In this document: positions 22,445 through 30,788 of the stretch, one piece after another
How positions within the stretch are numbered: position 1 is the stretch's first letter
How the letters are laid out: each line of letters begins with the position of its first letter
Source: Forficula auricularia
Taxonomy: Eukaryota > Arthropoda > Insecta > Dermaptera > Forficulidae
Assembly: GCA_024734495.1 (NCBI GenBank)
Contig: JALMQS010000055.1
Coordinates: 10,325,340 to 10,389,339, forward strand
Direction: 5' to 3'
Length of the DNA: 64,000 bases
Position numbers and translations under genes: made by a program
The notes under the pieces: generated by a model
The model's database searches: none
Told to the model about the DNA's origin: nothing
What the model saw: the letters and a program-made list of their open reading frames with translations, nothing else

Positions 22445-23216
22445 TATATTTATAAAAAAAAAGTAGCAAGCCTTCGAAACTATAGCCTAATTCTATTTAA
22501 GGATATCTTTAAAGGGATAGTCCACACTCATGATTAAAAAATAATTTTTATTTTCGACCCCATAAAAATGTGACCCTTCCCAAAATAATCAATCGGTTAG
22601 AGCCTGACAGATTGACATTGTATCGAAACATCCGTTTTACTTTTGAACAAAATCTTAAAAACCAACACCATCTTCGTATTATTTCTTGTTTTTAAAATGC
22701 CCCCCCCCCCCCAAAAAAAAAAAAAGTCAAAAACTCCATCTAGGTATTATATTTGTTGCAGTAAAAAACAATTTTTTAGTAAGAACGGTTCTTACTAGTT
22801 AAAACTCGATTCACTGAATACCTTTGTGGCAATTAGAAATTACTAATGTTGGTTGAGTTTGGTTCAAAGGTCTAGAATCTTCATTCTTGACCTTCCGCCT
22901 CATTTTGGGTGTTTATTTTCAAAAAATTTTAAACGAAAATGTAATTTATACATATTATTATGTCAGATTGGTTTGCCTTAGAGGACAGGCTATTGGTTAT
23001 TCTTCCCACGATGAATTTGTCGGACCCGAATTTTGCACAATGACTCTGTGAAATAAATAGGACAAAAATAATTCACCCAAAATATTATTTTATATGTAAG
23101 GGAGAAGAAAAAACAACTCGCTTATAATATACGTAGTTTCCCCGGGCGGCATGCCTGCATGGACTCTAAATAACACCGTCAAATTATATTTCATGATATT
23201 AAAAAAAAATATATAT
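22445..23216. other. No gene recognised; small dispersed repeat
   Basis: About 22,600-22,670 (GCCTGACAGATTGACATTGT, then CGTTTTACTTTTGAACAAAA) matches 48,525-48,600. C- and A-runs at 22,699-22,724. TA run at 23,210-23,221 is the insertion site of the LTR element. Confidence 0.5.
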
Positions 23217-23221
23217 ATATA

Positions 23222-23597
23222 TGTAAATTTGAAATTAACGCCAAAATGACAAAGCACGGAACGCCCTCACAAGGAGACGAGAAGAATCAAATATCTAACC
23301 TTAACACGTCTTTTTGACATCATTTTATAATATAGCATTATATAGAGTCTTATAAGAATTTAATATTATAATAGAAATAATTGTAACACTGTAAATATAT
23401 TATTATTCTAAATTATATTTAGAATAAATAAAGGACATTGAATTTTGATTCTTCTTTATAGGTAATTAATCATGTTCATTCAAACAATATTGTATTATAT
23501 ATGTAAATAATATTTCTGACAATATATTCTTCTTTATAGCTGAATCAATCTTTAATTACCTGTCAAAACCCCACGGGGAAGAATAAACATTATTACA
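23222..23597 (+). repeat. 5' LTR of the gypsy element
   Basis: Starts TGTAAATTTGAAATTAACGC and ends TTATTACA. AATAAATAAAGG near 23,422 could serve as a polyadenylation signal. The end was set by comparing the 3' copy and by the TG...CA rule. The last 20 bases differ between copies by small indels. Confidence 0.85.
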
Positions 23598-23619
23598 AAT
23601 CAAAATTCACTCCTGCAAG

Positions 23620-24570
23620 ATGACAACAAGGGTTATAATCCATGTGAAGAAAATTCAACAGGATGGCATTTCAGTTTATTCTATCAAAGCAGCGGAGGAC
23701 CAAACAACTTATAAATTTCCTAAAGAATTCAGAGATGAAAAATCGCATCAAGAAATATTAGCCTTAAGTGCATCTAAAGCAGCAATCAAAGGTATGTCAA
23801 AATCTGGAAACTTTAGAAACATAAAATTAACATGGACGCCTGAGATAAAATCATTATACATGGATAAAGATGAAAACTTCATTTTCAAAGGCTGTTTATT
23901 GGAAGAAGTAAATAATGAATCCATTAACACGCCCAAAAATAGTGAAATAGAAGTCGATGAAAATATTAATGCACTACATAACATAGAAAAAAAGTTTAAT
24001 TTAGAAATATTCTATGGCAGAGATCAAGATGCAAATGAATGGATAAATTCGTTTGAAAAAGAATGTATTAGAAACAATATAATAAATCATAGATTAAAAA
24101 TACAAGCGTTAAAATATTTCTTAAATGGAACGCCTAAAAATTGGTACGACCTAAATTTAAAAAAATTTGAGCATGATGCATGGCCAGAATGGGTTAGTTC
24201 ATTTTTACTAGTTTTTACAAAAAGAGGATGGTCTCAAATAAGATACGCCTATAAATATGAACATATAAACGGCTCATTTGTAGACTATGCAATTAAAAAA
24301 GAAAAATTGCTAATTGATGCTGATTTCGAAATGCCAGAAAAAACAAGAATAAATCATATAGTAATTGGATTACCAATTAAGATTCAAAACCAATTGGAAA
24401 GATTAGAAATAAAAAGAACAGATTACTTAATAAGCTTTTTACAGAAGTTAGATTCAGAGAATTCCTATATTAATAAAACAAATATAAAAGAAAACTCACA
24501 TGCTTTAGAAAAAAGAAAGAGTGATTATAAGCAAATAGAAAAAAACCTTGCTTCAAATGCGAAAAATTAG
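23620..24570 (+). CDS. gag: Gag of the gypsy element
   Basis: A 316-codon frame beginning 22 nt after the 5' LTR. Residues about 125-250 (FNLEIFYGRDQDANEWINSF, then LKIQALKYFLNGTPKNWYDL and later VSSFLLVFTKRGWSQIRY) have the capsid pattern of Ty3/gypsy Gag (Retrotrans_gag): [FL]G..DA..W, a helix with AL.YFL.G....W and a final F...F. No zinc knuckle lies in this frame. One appears directly downstream in the -1 frame. The ATG at 23,620 is the first in frame after the LTR. The product would package element RNA in cytoplasmic particles. Confidence 0.85.
   Translation: MTTRVIIHVKKIQQDGISVYSIKAAEDQTTYKFPKEFRDEKSHQEILALSASKAAIKGMSKSGNFRNIKLTWTPEIKSLYMDKDENFIFKGCLLEEVNNESINTPKNSEIEVDENINALHNIEKKFNLEIFYGRDQDANEWINSFEKECIRNNIINHRLKIQALKYFLNGTPKNWYDLNLKKFEHDAWPEWVSSFLLVFTKRGWSQIRYAYKYEHINGSFVDYAIKKEKLLIDADFEMPEKTRINHIVIGLPIKIQNQLERLEIKRTDYLISFLQKLDSENSYINKTNIKENSHALEKRKSDYKQIEKNLASNAKN
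24540..24546 (+). promoter_or_regulatory. Candidate -1 frameshift heptamer A AAA AAC
   Basis: In the gag frame the codons are GAA AAA AAC, giving the X XXY YYZ heptamer A AAA AAC. Slipping back one base leads directly into CCT TGC TTC AAA TGC, the start of a zinc knuckle. The alternative is that one A has been lost from a longer run in this copy. Confidence 0.45.
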
Positions 24571-24701
24571 GAAAGCCAAATAGATATCACCCAATAAATC
24601 TATGCTTTAATAAAAAAAGATATGCTGAAATTGCAGAAACATTATTAAATGAAAATATTATCGAAAATAAAACTGAAAGTGGAGAAGAAAAAACTAAATA
24701 G
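24547..24701 (+). CDS. Gag nucleocapsid extension with zinc knuckle (-1 frame)
   Basis: This frame reads PCFKCEKLGKPNRYHPINLC, a CX2CX9HX4C knuckle, and closes with TAG at 24,699-24,701. The C-H spacing is longer than the usual CX2CX4HX4C. It overlaps the start of the pol frame (ATG 24,649) by 53 nt. Its frame is -1 relative to gag, and pol is +1 relative to it. Confidence 0.65.
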
Positions 24702-26484
24702 GCCCCACAGATTTATACCATTAATAAATTTAAAAATTAAAATAGGCAAAAATAAAGAAGTCAAGGCGGTCTATGATACTGGATCAAATATATCCTTGGC
24801 AAACAGTAAATTAATTGATGAACTAAAGAAAAATATAGAAAAGGATAAAATTTTTTTCAAAACTCTAAACGGTATAAATCATGTGAATGGGCAAACAAAA
24901 TTAGAATTACAAATAGGTAATATAACAGATTCATTAAATGTATATGTAATTAAGAATGATAATTTTTCGTATGATTTATTATTGGGGCTAGATGCCATTA
25001 AAAAATTCAAGTTAATACAAGACGAGAATTTACAAATATTACAAAAAAACGTCTCTAAGAATAATAAAATTACATTAAATAAAGAGATGATAGAAGATAA
25101 AAAGTTAGATAAAAACTTAAATAAAAAAGAAAATGAAATAGTTTTATACATAAACAATGAAAATAGTAAAAAGAAAGATAAAGATACTGATATCATATAT
25201 TGGGAAAACTGCAACAATAAAATAGAGAAAGACTATGAATTGTGTAATATGTACTTTAACGAATACATAGAATTAAAAGAATATGAAACTTATTTGAATC
25301 ATTTAAATAAAGATAATAGAAAAAAGATTATGAATATATTAGAAAAGAATAAATCAGCATTTGCCAAAGATAAATATGATGTCGGAAGAGTAAAAAATGC
25401 AGAAGCTAAAATAAGATTAAAAGAATATAAATACGTATACAAAAAACCTTATAGGTGTTCAATTTCCGACCAAAAAGAAATTGATGCTCAAGTAGAAAAA
25501 CTTTTACAATCGTCATTAATTGAGGAATCAAGTTCGCCATTTGCGGCGCCTGTCACCATGGTTTTCAAAAAGGATGAGGGTAGTAAAACCCGTTTTTGTG
25601 TTGACTATCGAGGTATAAACTCCTTATTGGTGCCAGAAATACATCCCTTTCCACGTATAGAAGATATTATTGTCAAAGCAGGAGACTGTAACTGGTTCTC
25701 AGCGTTTGACATAAATTCTGCGTTTTGGTCAATTCCGATCAGAGATAAAGACAAGGAAAAGCTTGGTTTTATTACTCAAAGCGGCCACTACCAATGGAAT
25801 GTTTTGCCGTTTGGACTAAAATTGTCAAGTAGTGTTTTTCAAAGGATACTGGCAAATTGTATTAGGAGAAACAACCTGAGTAACTTTTGTATAAATTATA
25901 TAGATGATATCCTGGTATTCTCAGAAACATTTGAAGAACACCTAAGGCATATTCAACTGATAATTGAAACAATGAAGAGAGAAGGTTTTAAATTGAAATT
26001 ATCTAAATGCAATTTGGCAAAGAATTCAGTAAAATACCTAGGGCATATTATTGAAAGAAGCAAAGTAAGACCATATAATGATAACTTAATATCAATTAAA
26101 AAGTTTGAACAACCAAAAAATAAAAAGAATGTAAGACAATTTTTAGGAAAAATAAACTTTTACCACAGATATATAGAAAATTCAGTGAAGTTGTTAGAGC
26201 CACTTCACAGACTTCTTAGGAAAGATATAAAATTTGAATGGGACAATGATTGCCAAATAGCTTTCGATAAAGTCAAGGGACTCCTTTGCTCCAGTCCTAT
26301 TCTATTGATTTATAATCCAGAAAAGGAAGTCTTCATATATACAGATGCATCAGGAGAGGGGATTGGGGCTGTGTTAAAACAAGCAGACGATGAAGGATTT
26401 CTCCACCCAGTGGCCTACTTCTCGAAAAAGCTAAATCCGACACAAAAAAAGGAAAGCGATATTTTTGGAATGTCTGGCCATTAA
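24649..26484 (+). CDS. pol: Pol part 1: protease, reverse transcriptase, RNase H start
   Basis: The 611-codon frame starts in the gag overlap. Protease active site AVYDTGSNISLA has DTGS at residues 43-46. RT follows from about residue 270: SLIEESSSPFAAPVTMVFKK, FCVDYRGINSL, FSAFDINSAFWSI, LPFGLK and the catalytic YIDD at 417-420. The thumb holds KYLGHII and RQFLGKINFYHRYI. RNase H begins with YTDASGEGIGAVL (Asp 566). All catalytic residues mentioned are present. The frame breaks in an A7 run near 26,444-26,450, and the RNase H continues in the +1 frame from about 26,451. Protein domains are typical of Ty3/gypsy elements, with YIDD at the catalytic box. Confidence 0.9.
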   Translation: MKILSKIKLKVEKKKLNRPHRFIPLINLKIKIGKNKEVKAVYDTGSNISLANSKLIDELKKNIEKDKIFFKTLNGINHVNGQTKLELQIGNITDSLNVYVIKNDNFSYDLLLGLDAIKKFKLIQDENLQILQKNVSKNNKITLNKEMIEDKKLDKNLNKKENEIVLYINNENSKKKDKDTDIIYWENCNNKIEKDYELCNMYFNEYIELKEYETYLNHLNKDNRKKIMNILEKNKSAFAKDKYDVGRVKNAEAKIRLKEYKYVYKKPYRCSISDQKEIDAQVEKLLQSSLIEESSSPFAAPVTMVFKKDEGSKTRFCVDYRGINSLLVPEIHPFPRIEDIIVKAGDCNWFSAFDINSAFWSIPIRDKDKEKLGFITQSGHYQWNVLPFGLKLSSSVFQRILANCIRRNNLSNFCINYIDDILVFSETFEEHLRHIQLIIETMKREGFKLKLSKCNLAKNSVKYLGHIIERSKVRPYNDNLISIKKFEQPKNKKNVRQFLGKINFYHRYIENSVKLLEPLHRLLRKDIKFEWDNDCQIAFDKVKGLLCSSPILLIYNPEKEVFIYTDASGEGIGAVLKQADDEGFLHPVAYFSKKLNPTQKKESDIFGMSGH

Positions 26485-27307
26485 AGAAGCCATTGTCTAC
26501 TGGCAACACTGGCTGCTCGATCGAAACTTCACTGTAATCACAGACCACAAGCCGCTGGAAAGTCTGAAGGTAAAGGCCAGAACGGATGAACCATTGGGGG
26601 ACCTAATCTTCTATCTTTCACAATACTCATTCAAAATTATATACGAGCCCGGAAAAACAAACATAGAGGCGGATGCTCTATCGAGAAATCCGGTGCTGGA
26701 AAGTTTTGAAAATGAAGAAGATGTACTAAAAGTAGTAAACATGGTTACAATGGAGGACATCGTAAATGATCAAATCCGAAATAAAAATGAACTGGAAACT
26801 TCGAAGAATGTAGTAAAGAAAGGAAATATATGTTTTAAAAATCTAAATAAAAGAACAAGGATATATGTTTCGGAAATGTTTGGAGAAAAATTAATAAATA
26901 AAATCCACGAATACTATGGACATATTGGAATGCAGCACTTGTTAAATAAAATAAGACCGCAATACTATTTTAAGAATATGGACGCCATGGTAGAAAGATT
27001 TTGTAAACAATGCAATGACTGTATCGAAGGCAAATCCAGAAGAGGCAGAATATTAGGAAATCCCTCGCAATTAGGACCGGCGACCAGGCCATATCAGATA
27101 ATGTCAATTGACACAATCGGAGGATTTACAGGGTACAACTCTAAAAAAATACATGCATATTTTAGTAGATCACTTCACAAGATTTGTTTTTGGTTCAACA
27201 TCCACGACACAAACAGCCAAAGATTTCATAAAACTAATAGAACCCATCACGAAAAAGAACAAAATAGACACACTGCTCGGGGATCAGTACGCGGGAATAA
27301 ACTCTAG
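26465..27307 (+). CDS. pol: Pol part 2: RNase H end, integrase zinc finger and first catalytic Asp
   Basis: The first residues, ECLAIKEAIVYWQHWL, complete the RNase H helix. TDHKPLESL (26-34) and IEADALSR (67-74) are the conserved RNase H/tether motifs. The integrase HHCC finger uses His 148, His 153, Cys 180 and Cys 183. The first catalytic Asp lies in QIMSIDTIGGF. After a run of seven As near 27,144-27,150 this frame becomes meaningless (FSRSLHKICF) while the +1 frame continues the integrase core. The last roughly 50 codons are therefore not real. Confidence 0.85.
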   Translation: MECLAIKEAIVYWQHWLLDRNFTVITDHKPLESLKVKARTDEPLGDLIFYLSQYSFKIIYEPGKTNIEADALSRNPVLESFENEEDVLKVVNMVTMEDIVNDQIRNKNELETSKNVVKKGNICFKNLNKRTRIYVSEMFGEKLINKIHEYYGHIGMQHLLNKIRPQYYFKNMDAMVERFCKQCNDCIEGKSRRGRILGNPSQLGPATRPYQIMSIDTIGGFTGYNSKKIHAYFSRSLHKICFWFNIHDTNSQRFHKTNRTHHEKEQNRHTARGSVRGNKL

Positions 27308-27932
27308 AGAATTCAAAGAATATTTAAAAGAAAAGAACATAAAAATGATATTCACGTGTACTGACTGTCCAGAATCAAACGGGCTAAATGAAAGGCTAAA
27401 TCAATCTATAACTAACAGATTAAGAGTGAAGATAAACAGTGAGAAGAATAAAAAAAGATCATGGGCAATAATAGCAGAGGAATGTATAGAAGAATACAAT
27501 AAAACAACACACTCCATAACAAGATTTCCACCAGCATATCTGCTCCGAGGAGAAAGATCGGAGATCGTTCCGGAAAGTCTGCAGGCAGAAGAAAACTTAG
27601 AAGAAAACAGTAAAAAGGCACTGGAAAACTCCATTAAAAATTTCGAGGTAAATGCAAAAAGATTAAGCAAAAACAGAAAAGAACATACGTTTAAGAAGAA
27701 TGATTTGGTTTATATAGAAATGGGAAACAAGTTAAACAGAAGAAAACTAGACAAAGTAAGGAGAGGTCCGTACAAAATAATTCAAAGAATTTCAAATTCA
27801 GTTTACGAAGTAAACCTGGCAAAAAGAGGTAAAAACGCCACACTATTTCATATCAAGAAATTGCTTCCTTATCTCCGCAGTGCGGAAGAAAATCTGGGGG
27901 GAGATGTAAATTTGAAATTAACGCCAAAATGA
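27108..27932 (+). CDS. pol: Pol part 3: integrase core and C-terminal domain
   Basis: Real homology starts near residue 13 (KKYMHILVDHFTRFVFG). The second catalytic Asp is residue 59 (LLGDQYAGI) and the Glu is residue 95 (SNGLNERLNQS). The C-terminus contains KVRRGPYKIIQRISNSVYEV, a GPY-type module of gypsy integrases, and LFHIKKLLPY. The stop at 27,932 lies inside the 3' LTR, an overlap of 28 nt. The core triad is intact. Only the frame joins are broken. Confidence 0.88.
   Translation: MTQSEDLQGTTLKKYMHILVDHFTRFVFGSTSTTQTAKDFIKLIEPITKKNKIDTLLGDQYAGINSREFKEYLKEKNIKMIFTCTDCPESNGLNERLNQSITNRLRVKINSEKNKKRSWAIIAEECIEEYNKTTHSITRFPPAYLLRGERSEIVPESLQAEENLEENSKKALENSIKNFEVNAKRLSKNRKEHTFKKNDLVYIEMGNKLNRRKLDKVRRGPYKIIQRISNSVYEVNLAKRGKNATLFHIKKLLPYLRSAEENLGGDVNLKLTPK
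27894..27904 (+). promoter_or_regulatory. Polypurine tract of the gypsy element
   Basis: GGGGGGAGA directly precedes the TG start of the 3' LTR, the expected plus-strand primer position. Confidence 0.8.
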
Positions 27933-28278
27933 CAAAGCACGGAACGCCCTCAGAAGGAGACGAGAAGAATCAAATATCTAACCTTAACATGTCTTTTTGA
28001 TATCATTTTATAATATAGCATTATATAGAGTCTTATAAGAATTTAATATTATAATAGAAATAATTGTAACACTGTAAATATATTATTATTCTAAATTATA
28101 TTTAGAATAAATAAAGGACATTGAATTTTGATTCTTCTTTATAGGTAATTAATCATGTTCATTCAAACAATATTGTATTATATATGTAAATAATATTTCT
28201 GACAATATATTCTTCTTTATAGCTGAATCAATCTTTAATTACCTCTCAAAACCCCACGGGGAAATAACTAAACTTTAT

Positions 28279-28282
<4 letters not shown>
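27905..28282 (+). repeat. 3' LTR of the gypsy element
   Basis: Starts TGTAAATTTGAAATTAACGC like the 5' copy and ends TTATTACA before a long TA run. Confidence 0.85.
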
Positions 28283-28314
<32 letters not shown>

Positions 28315-28976
28315 TTTCATACTCGTTTAATATAATAAGATAAGATAAGATAAGATAATAATCTAGTAACATGCAACAATAGAATAGAAATAGAAGCTGG
28401 CGTGAGGCGATTCCCCGGCCGACAAGTCAAAACTTGTAGGTGCGCTCTGACTGGCCGCGGTCGAATCTTTCGATCTTCGTTATAACCTCCGATTCAAAAT
28501 TATCAGACCTGAAGTCGGAGTCGAAGGTGTAATATCAATCCGAAGTTCTTCAAATTCTTTCAAAGCTCCGTAACATCCCTACTATAAACCAACATTGCAT
28601 TAATTTCTCAGCTATTTTGGATATTGTTTCCAGCCGTAAAATAAAACTGGCACATCTTAATTTTCTAAGATTTCAAAAAAACACTTACAAAATTGTTCAG
28701 GTTGAAAATTAAAATATTAGATAAAAATCTTTTTTGTTTAAAAATTAACAAAATTAAACTTGTGAATTAGAAAATTTTAATTATGAGTCCAACTCGAAAA
28801 AAGAGTTTCAGATCATTTTTTTTTCTATAATCATTTTTTTCATCCTGACGCTCGTCAAATTTTACCGCCGGAGGCTGAAAGATTAATGTCTTTTATCACC
28901 CGCCTCTTAAACCTACAGTGTTATTAAGTGAAATTCTACTATCCGTTACGATCTTAAAAAATGAAAAATCTCAATT
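28283..28976. other. Microsatellites and an unassigned GC-richer patch
   Basis: TA run at 28,282-28,311 and an AAGAT run at about 28,331-28,356. The patch at 28,395-28,480 (GGCGTGAGGCGATTCCCCGG, GGTCGAATC) is GC-rich with a weak box B-like string but lacks a clear box A or tail, so no SINE is called. Confidence 0.4.
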
Positions 28977-28985
28977 TATATTAGT

Positions 28986-29494
28986 CTAAGATCCCGACTT
29001 AGGTCAACCTTTACCTATCGAGTTTCTAATAAAATTAATATTTTGATAATATAATGTATTAATAAACAAAACTTGATAGGGTCGACATCCAATTTCCCTG
29101 CATAGCTATTTTTAATAAAAAATTAAAGTTGTTAATTTTATTACTTAAATGTACTTACCGAGTTTACCAATCGAGAGTAAAATATGTATATAAAATGCCA
29201 AAGTTGGGTGGCCATCTTTTTCCCTGCATAAGTCTAGGTATCAACAAGTAATTTTGAATTAGTATTTTGTAGTTATAGAGTTTCTTTTATTGTTATATAT
29301 GACAATGTAGATAATTAAAAAAATAATAATAAATAAATAAAAAAAAAATCTAATAAATTAGATAAAATAGCTAAGCAGGGAAATTGAATGTCGACCCTAT
29401 TAAGTTTTGTTTATTAATACATTTATATTGTCAAAATATTAATTTCATTAATAAACTCGATAGGTGAAGGTCGACCTAAGTCGGGATCTTGTAC
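28986..29494. mobile_element. Long-TIR MITE, 509 bp, 9-bp target repeat (Mutator-like?)
   Basis: Arms of about 125 bp are inverted: CTAAGATCCCGACTTAGGTC and CTATCGAGTTT on the left, AAACTCGATAGGTG and CCTAAGTCGGGATCTT on the right. TATATTAGT flanks both sides (28,977-28,985 and 29,495-29,503), a 9-bp duplication as made by Mutator-type transposases. The interior is AT-rich without ORF. Confidence 0.6.
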
Positions 29495-29728
29495 TATATT
29501 AGTTTCTTTGAAGTAATCTTCAATATTCAGCTTGAAACAATTATATAAATATTACCTAAGCTAAAAGATAAATGTATCTTATAGCTAATTCATCTTGTAG
29601 AAATTTCACTGTCGTACGATGCATACGTAACTTAAAAACTCTTCTAAAAAAGACGAGTGCGCATGTGTGGTCGGCCTGAGTCCTGTCTGAGTGTTTTTTT
29701 CATTTTTTTTTAAGTTTTTAGAAGGAAA

Positions 29729-30003
29729 GAGGCGACTGTGGGTCAGTGGTTAGAGTGTCGGACCGTTGACCTGAAGTACGCTGGTTCGAGACTGAGTCTC
29801 GTCCGATATTTGCAGTCAAATCCTCTTAGAAAGCTATGGCAACCTACCAAGAGTATAATTGCCTAGTCAACCTCTCCAAAAGCCGTTCGAAACCGGCGTT
29901 AAAAATTAGGTCCCGTATATTTGTGTAAAACAACTAAACACACTCCACTCACCACATGTGGAGAGGCGCCGACTCCCGTTTCGGGTATGGCACTCTAAGG
30001 AGA
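29729..30003 (+). mobile_element. tRNA-derived SINE, copy 2 (275 bp)
   Basis: Same family as 19,280-19,562: GAGGCGACTGTGGGTCAGTG, box B-like GGTTCGAGACT, then ACCAAGAGTATAATT and AACCGGCGTTAAAAATTAGG. Flanked by a perfect 9-bp duplication AGAAGGAAA (29,720-29,728 and 30,004-30,012). Confidence 0.85.
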
Positions 30004-30012
30004 AGAAGGAAA

Positions 30013-30696
30013 AAACGAATAGAAATGTTTGAACTTAAAATGGAAATAATATGATTGTTTATTATTTAATAACATGTTTCACAATTGTGAACTAAACTAC
30101 ATAAATATTTTTACTAAAATATGGATACTCTTTAGAAATTCGAAGACAAAAAATATCCAATCAAAATGTTCATGGGTAAAAAAACAGCCTGATATTCTAT
30201 ATGTATTTGTATTTAACGCTTTAATCACTGATATATTAACCTATATGCCAACGATATCTGCGATTGAATGACATACCTATCTCTTATGTGGGGTTTGTTT
30301 TGAAATTGATTTCATTTATTCATCAGATTGAATCGTATCAAAGTACGATAATTCAACTTCAGCCCATCATCTCCGTTTTACTTTACAATATATACATATT
30401 ATATCAAAGTTAGTTTGAACAACTGTCAATTGCATGTTGATAAACTTGTTGAAATATCTAAACAATTTTTCATTTAAATTGATTGAGAGAATCTGTATTA
30501 GAAAATATTTCATTTTTCTCAAAAAATAATATATTTAAATAATTTCGTTGTTTTCTCAATTTTATTCTAGGAAATAATATAAAAATTTAAATAAAATGTG
30601 AAATATTCGTTTCACTCTAGAGTTCAAAAAAAAAATTAAAATAAAGAACCAAAATAAAAAAGTAATATCAAAATTCATTAAGTCATGGATTAATCA
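30013..30696. other. No gene recognised
   Basis: AT-rich, no inverted ends or family motifs seen. Confidence 0.5.
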
Positions 30697-30765
30697 ACAT
30701 AGGGGCTGCATCTTTACTGGTGCGACCCTTCTTGCATTCGATTGCATTAAAAAAAAAGAGAAAGG
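30697..30765 (+). mobile_element. 5'-truncated CR1/Jockey-type LINE tail
   Basis: AGGGGCTGCATCTTTACTGG, CCCTTCTTGCATTCGATTGC and a poly(A) tail match the 3' end of the LINE ending at 45,927. Only about 70 bp of 3' UTR was inserted. Confidence 0.75.
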
Positions 30766-30788
30766 AAGAGTGTGTTAGGCTGTATTAA

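Larger units (their letters stand above)
23222..28282 (+). mobile_element. Ty3/gypsy LTR retrotransposon, near full length (5,061 bp)
   Basis: Two nearly identical LTRs of 376 and 378 bp enclose gag, then protease, RT, RNase H and integrase in Ty3/gypsy order, with no env ORF. Insertion lies in a TA microsatellite (ATATA left, TATATA right), so the target duplication cannot be sized. Only about four substitutions separate the LTRs before their last 20 bases, indicating a recent insertion. Three of the four frame changes needed to read the full gag-pol lie in runs of seven As. No canonical TGG-initiated primer binding site follows the 5' LTR. Confidence 0.95.

Noticed and set aside
22164..22469. 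A 101-codon proline/histidine/threonine-rich minus frame in Helitron A
   Set aside because: It is the complement of GGGGTGG-type runs; the same kind of frame appears on both strands of Helitron B. Composition artefact.
24649..27932. The gypsy element as an env-bearing errantivirus
   Set aside because: The integrase frame ends 28 nt inside the 3' LTR, leaving no room for an env gene.
28395..28480. GC-rich patch with GGTCGAATC as a tRNA gene or SINE head
   Set aside because: No cloverleaf could be drawn, no box A at the right distance and no target duplication.
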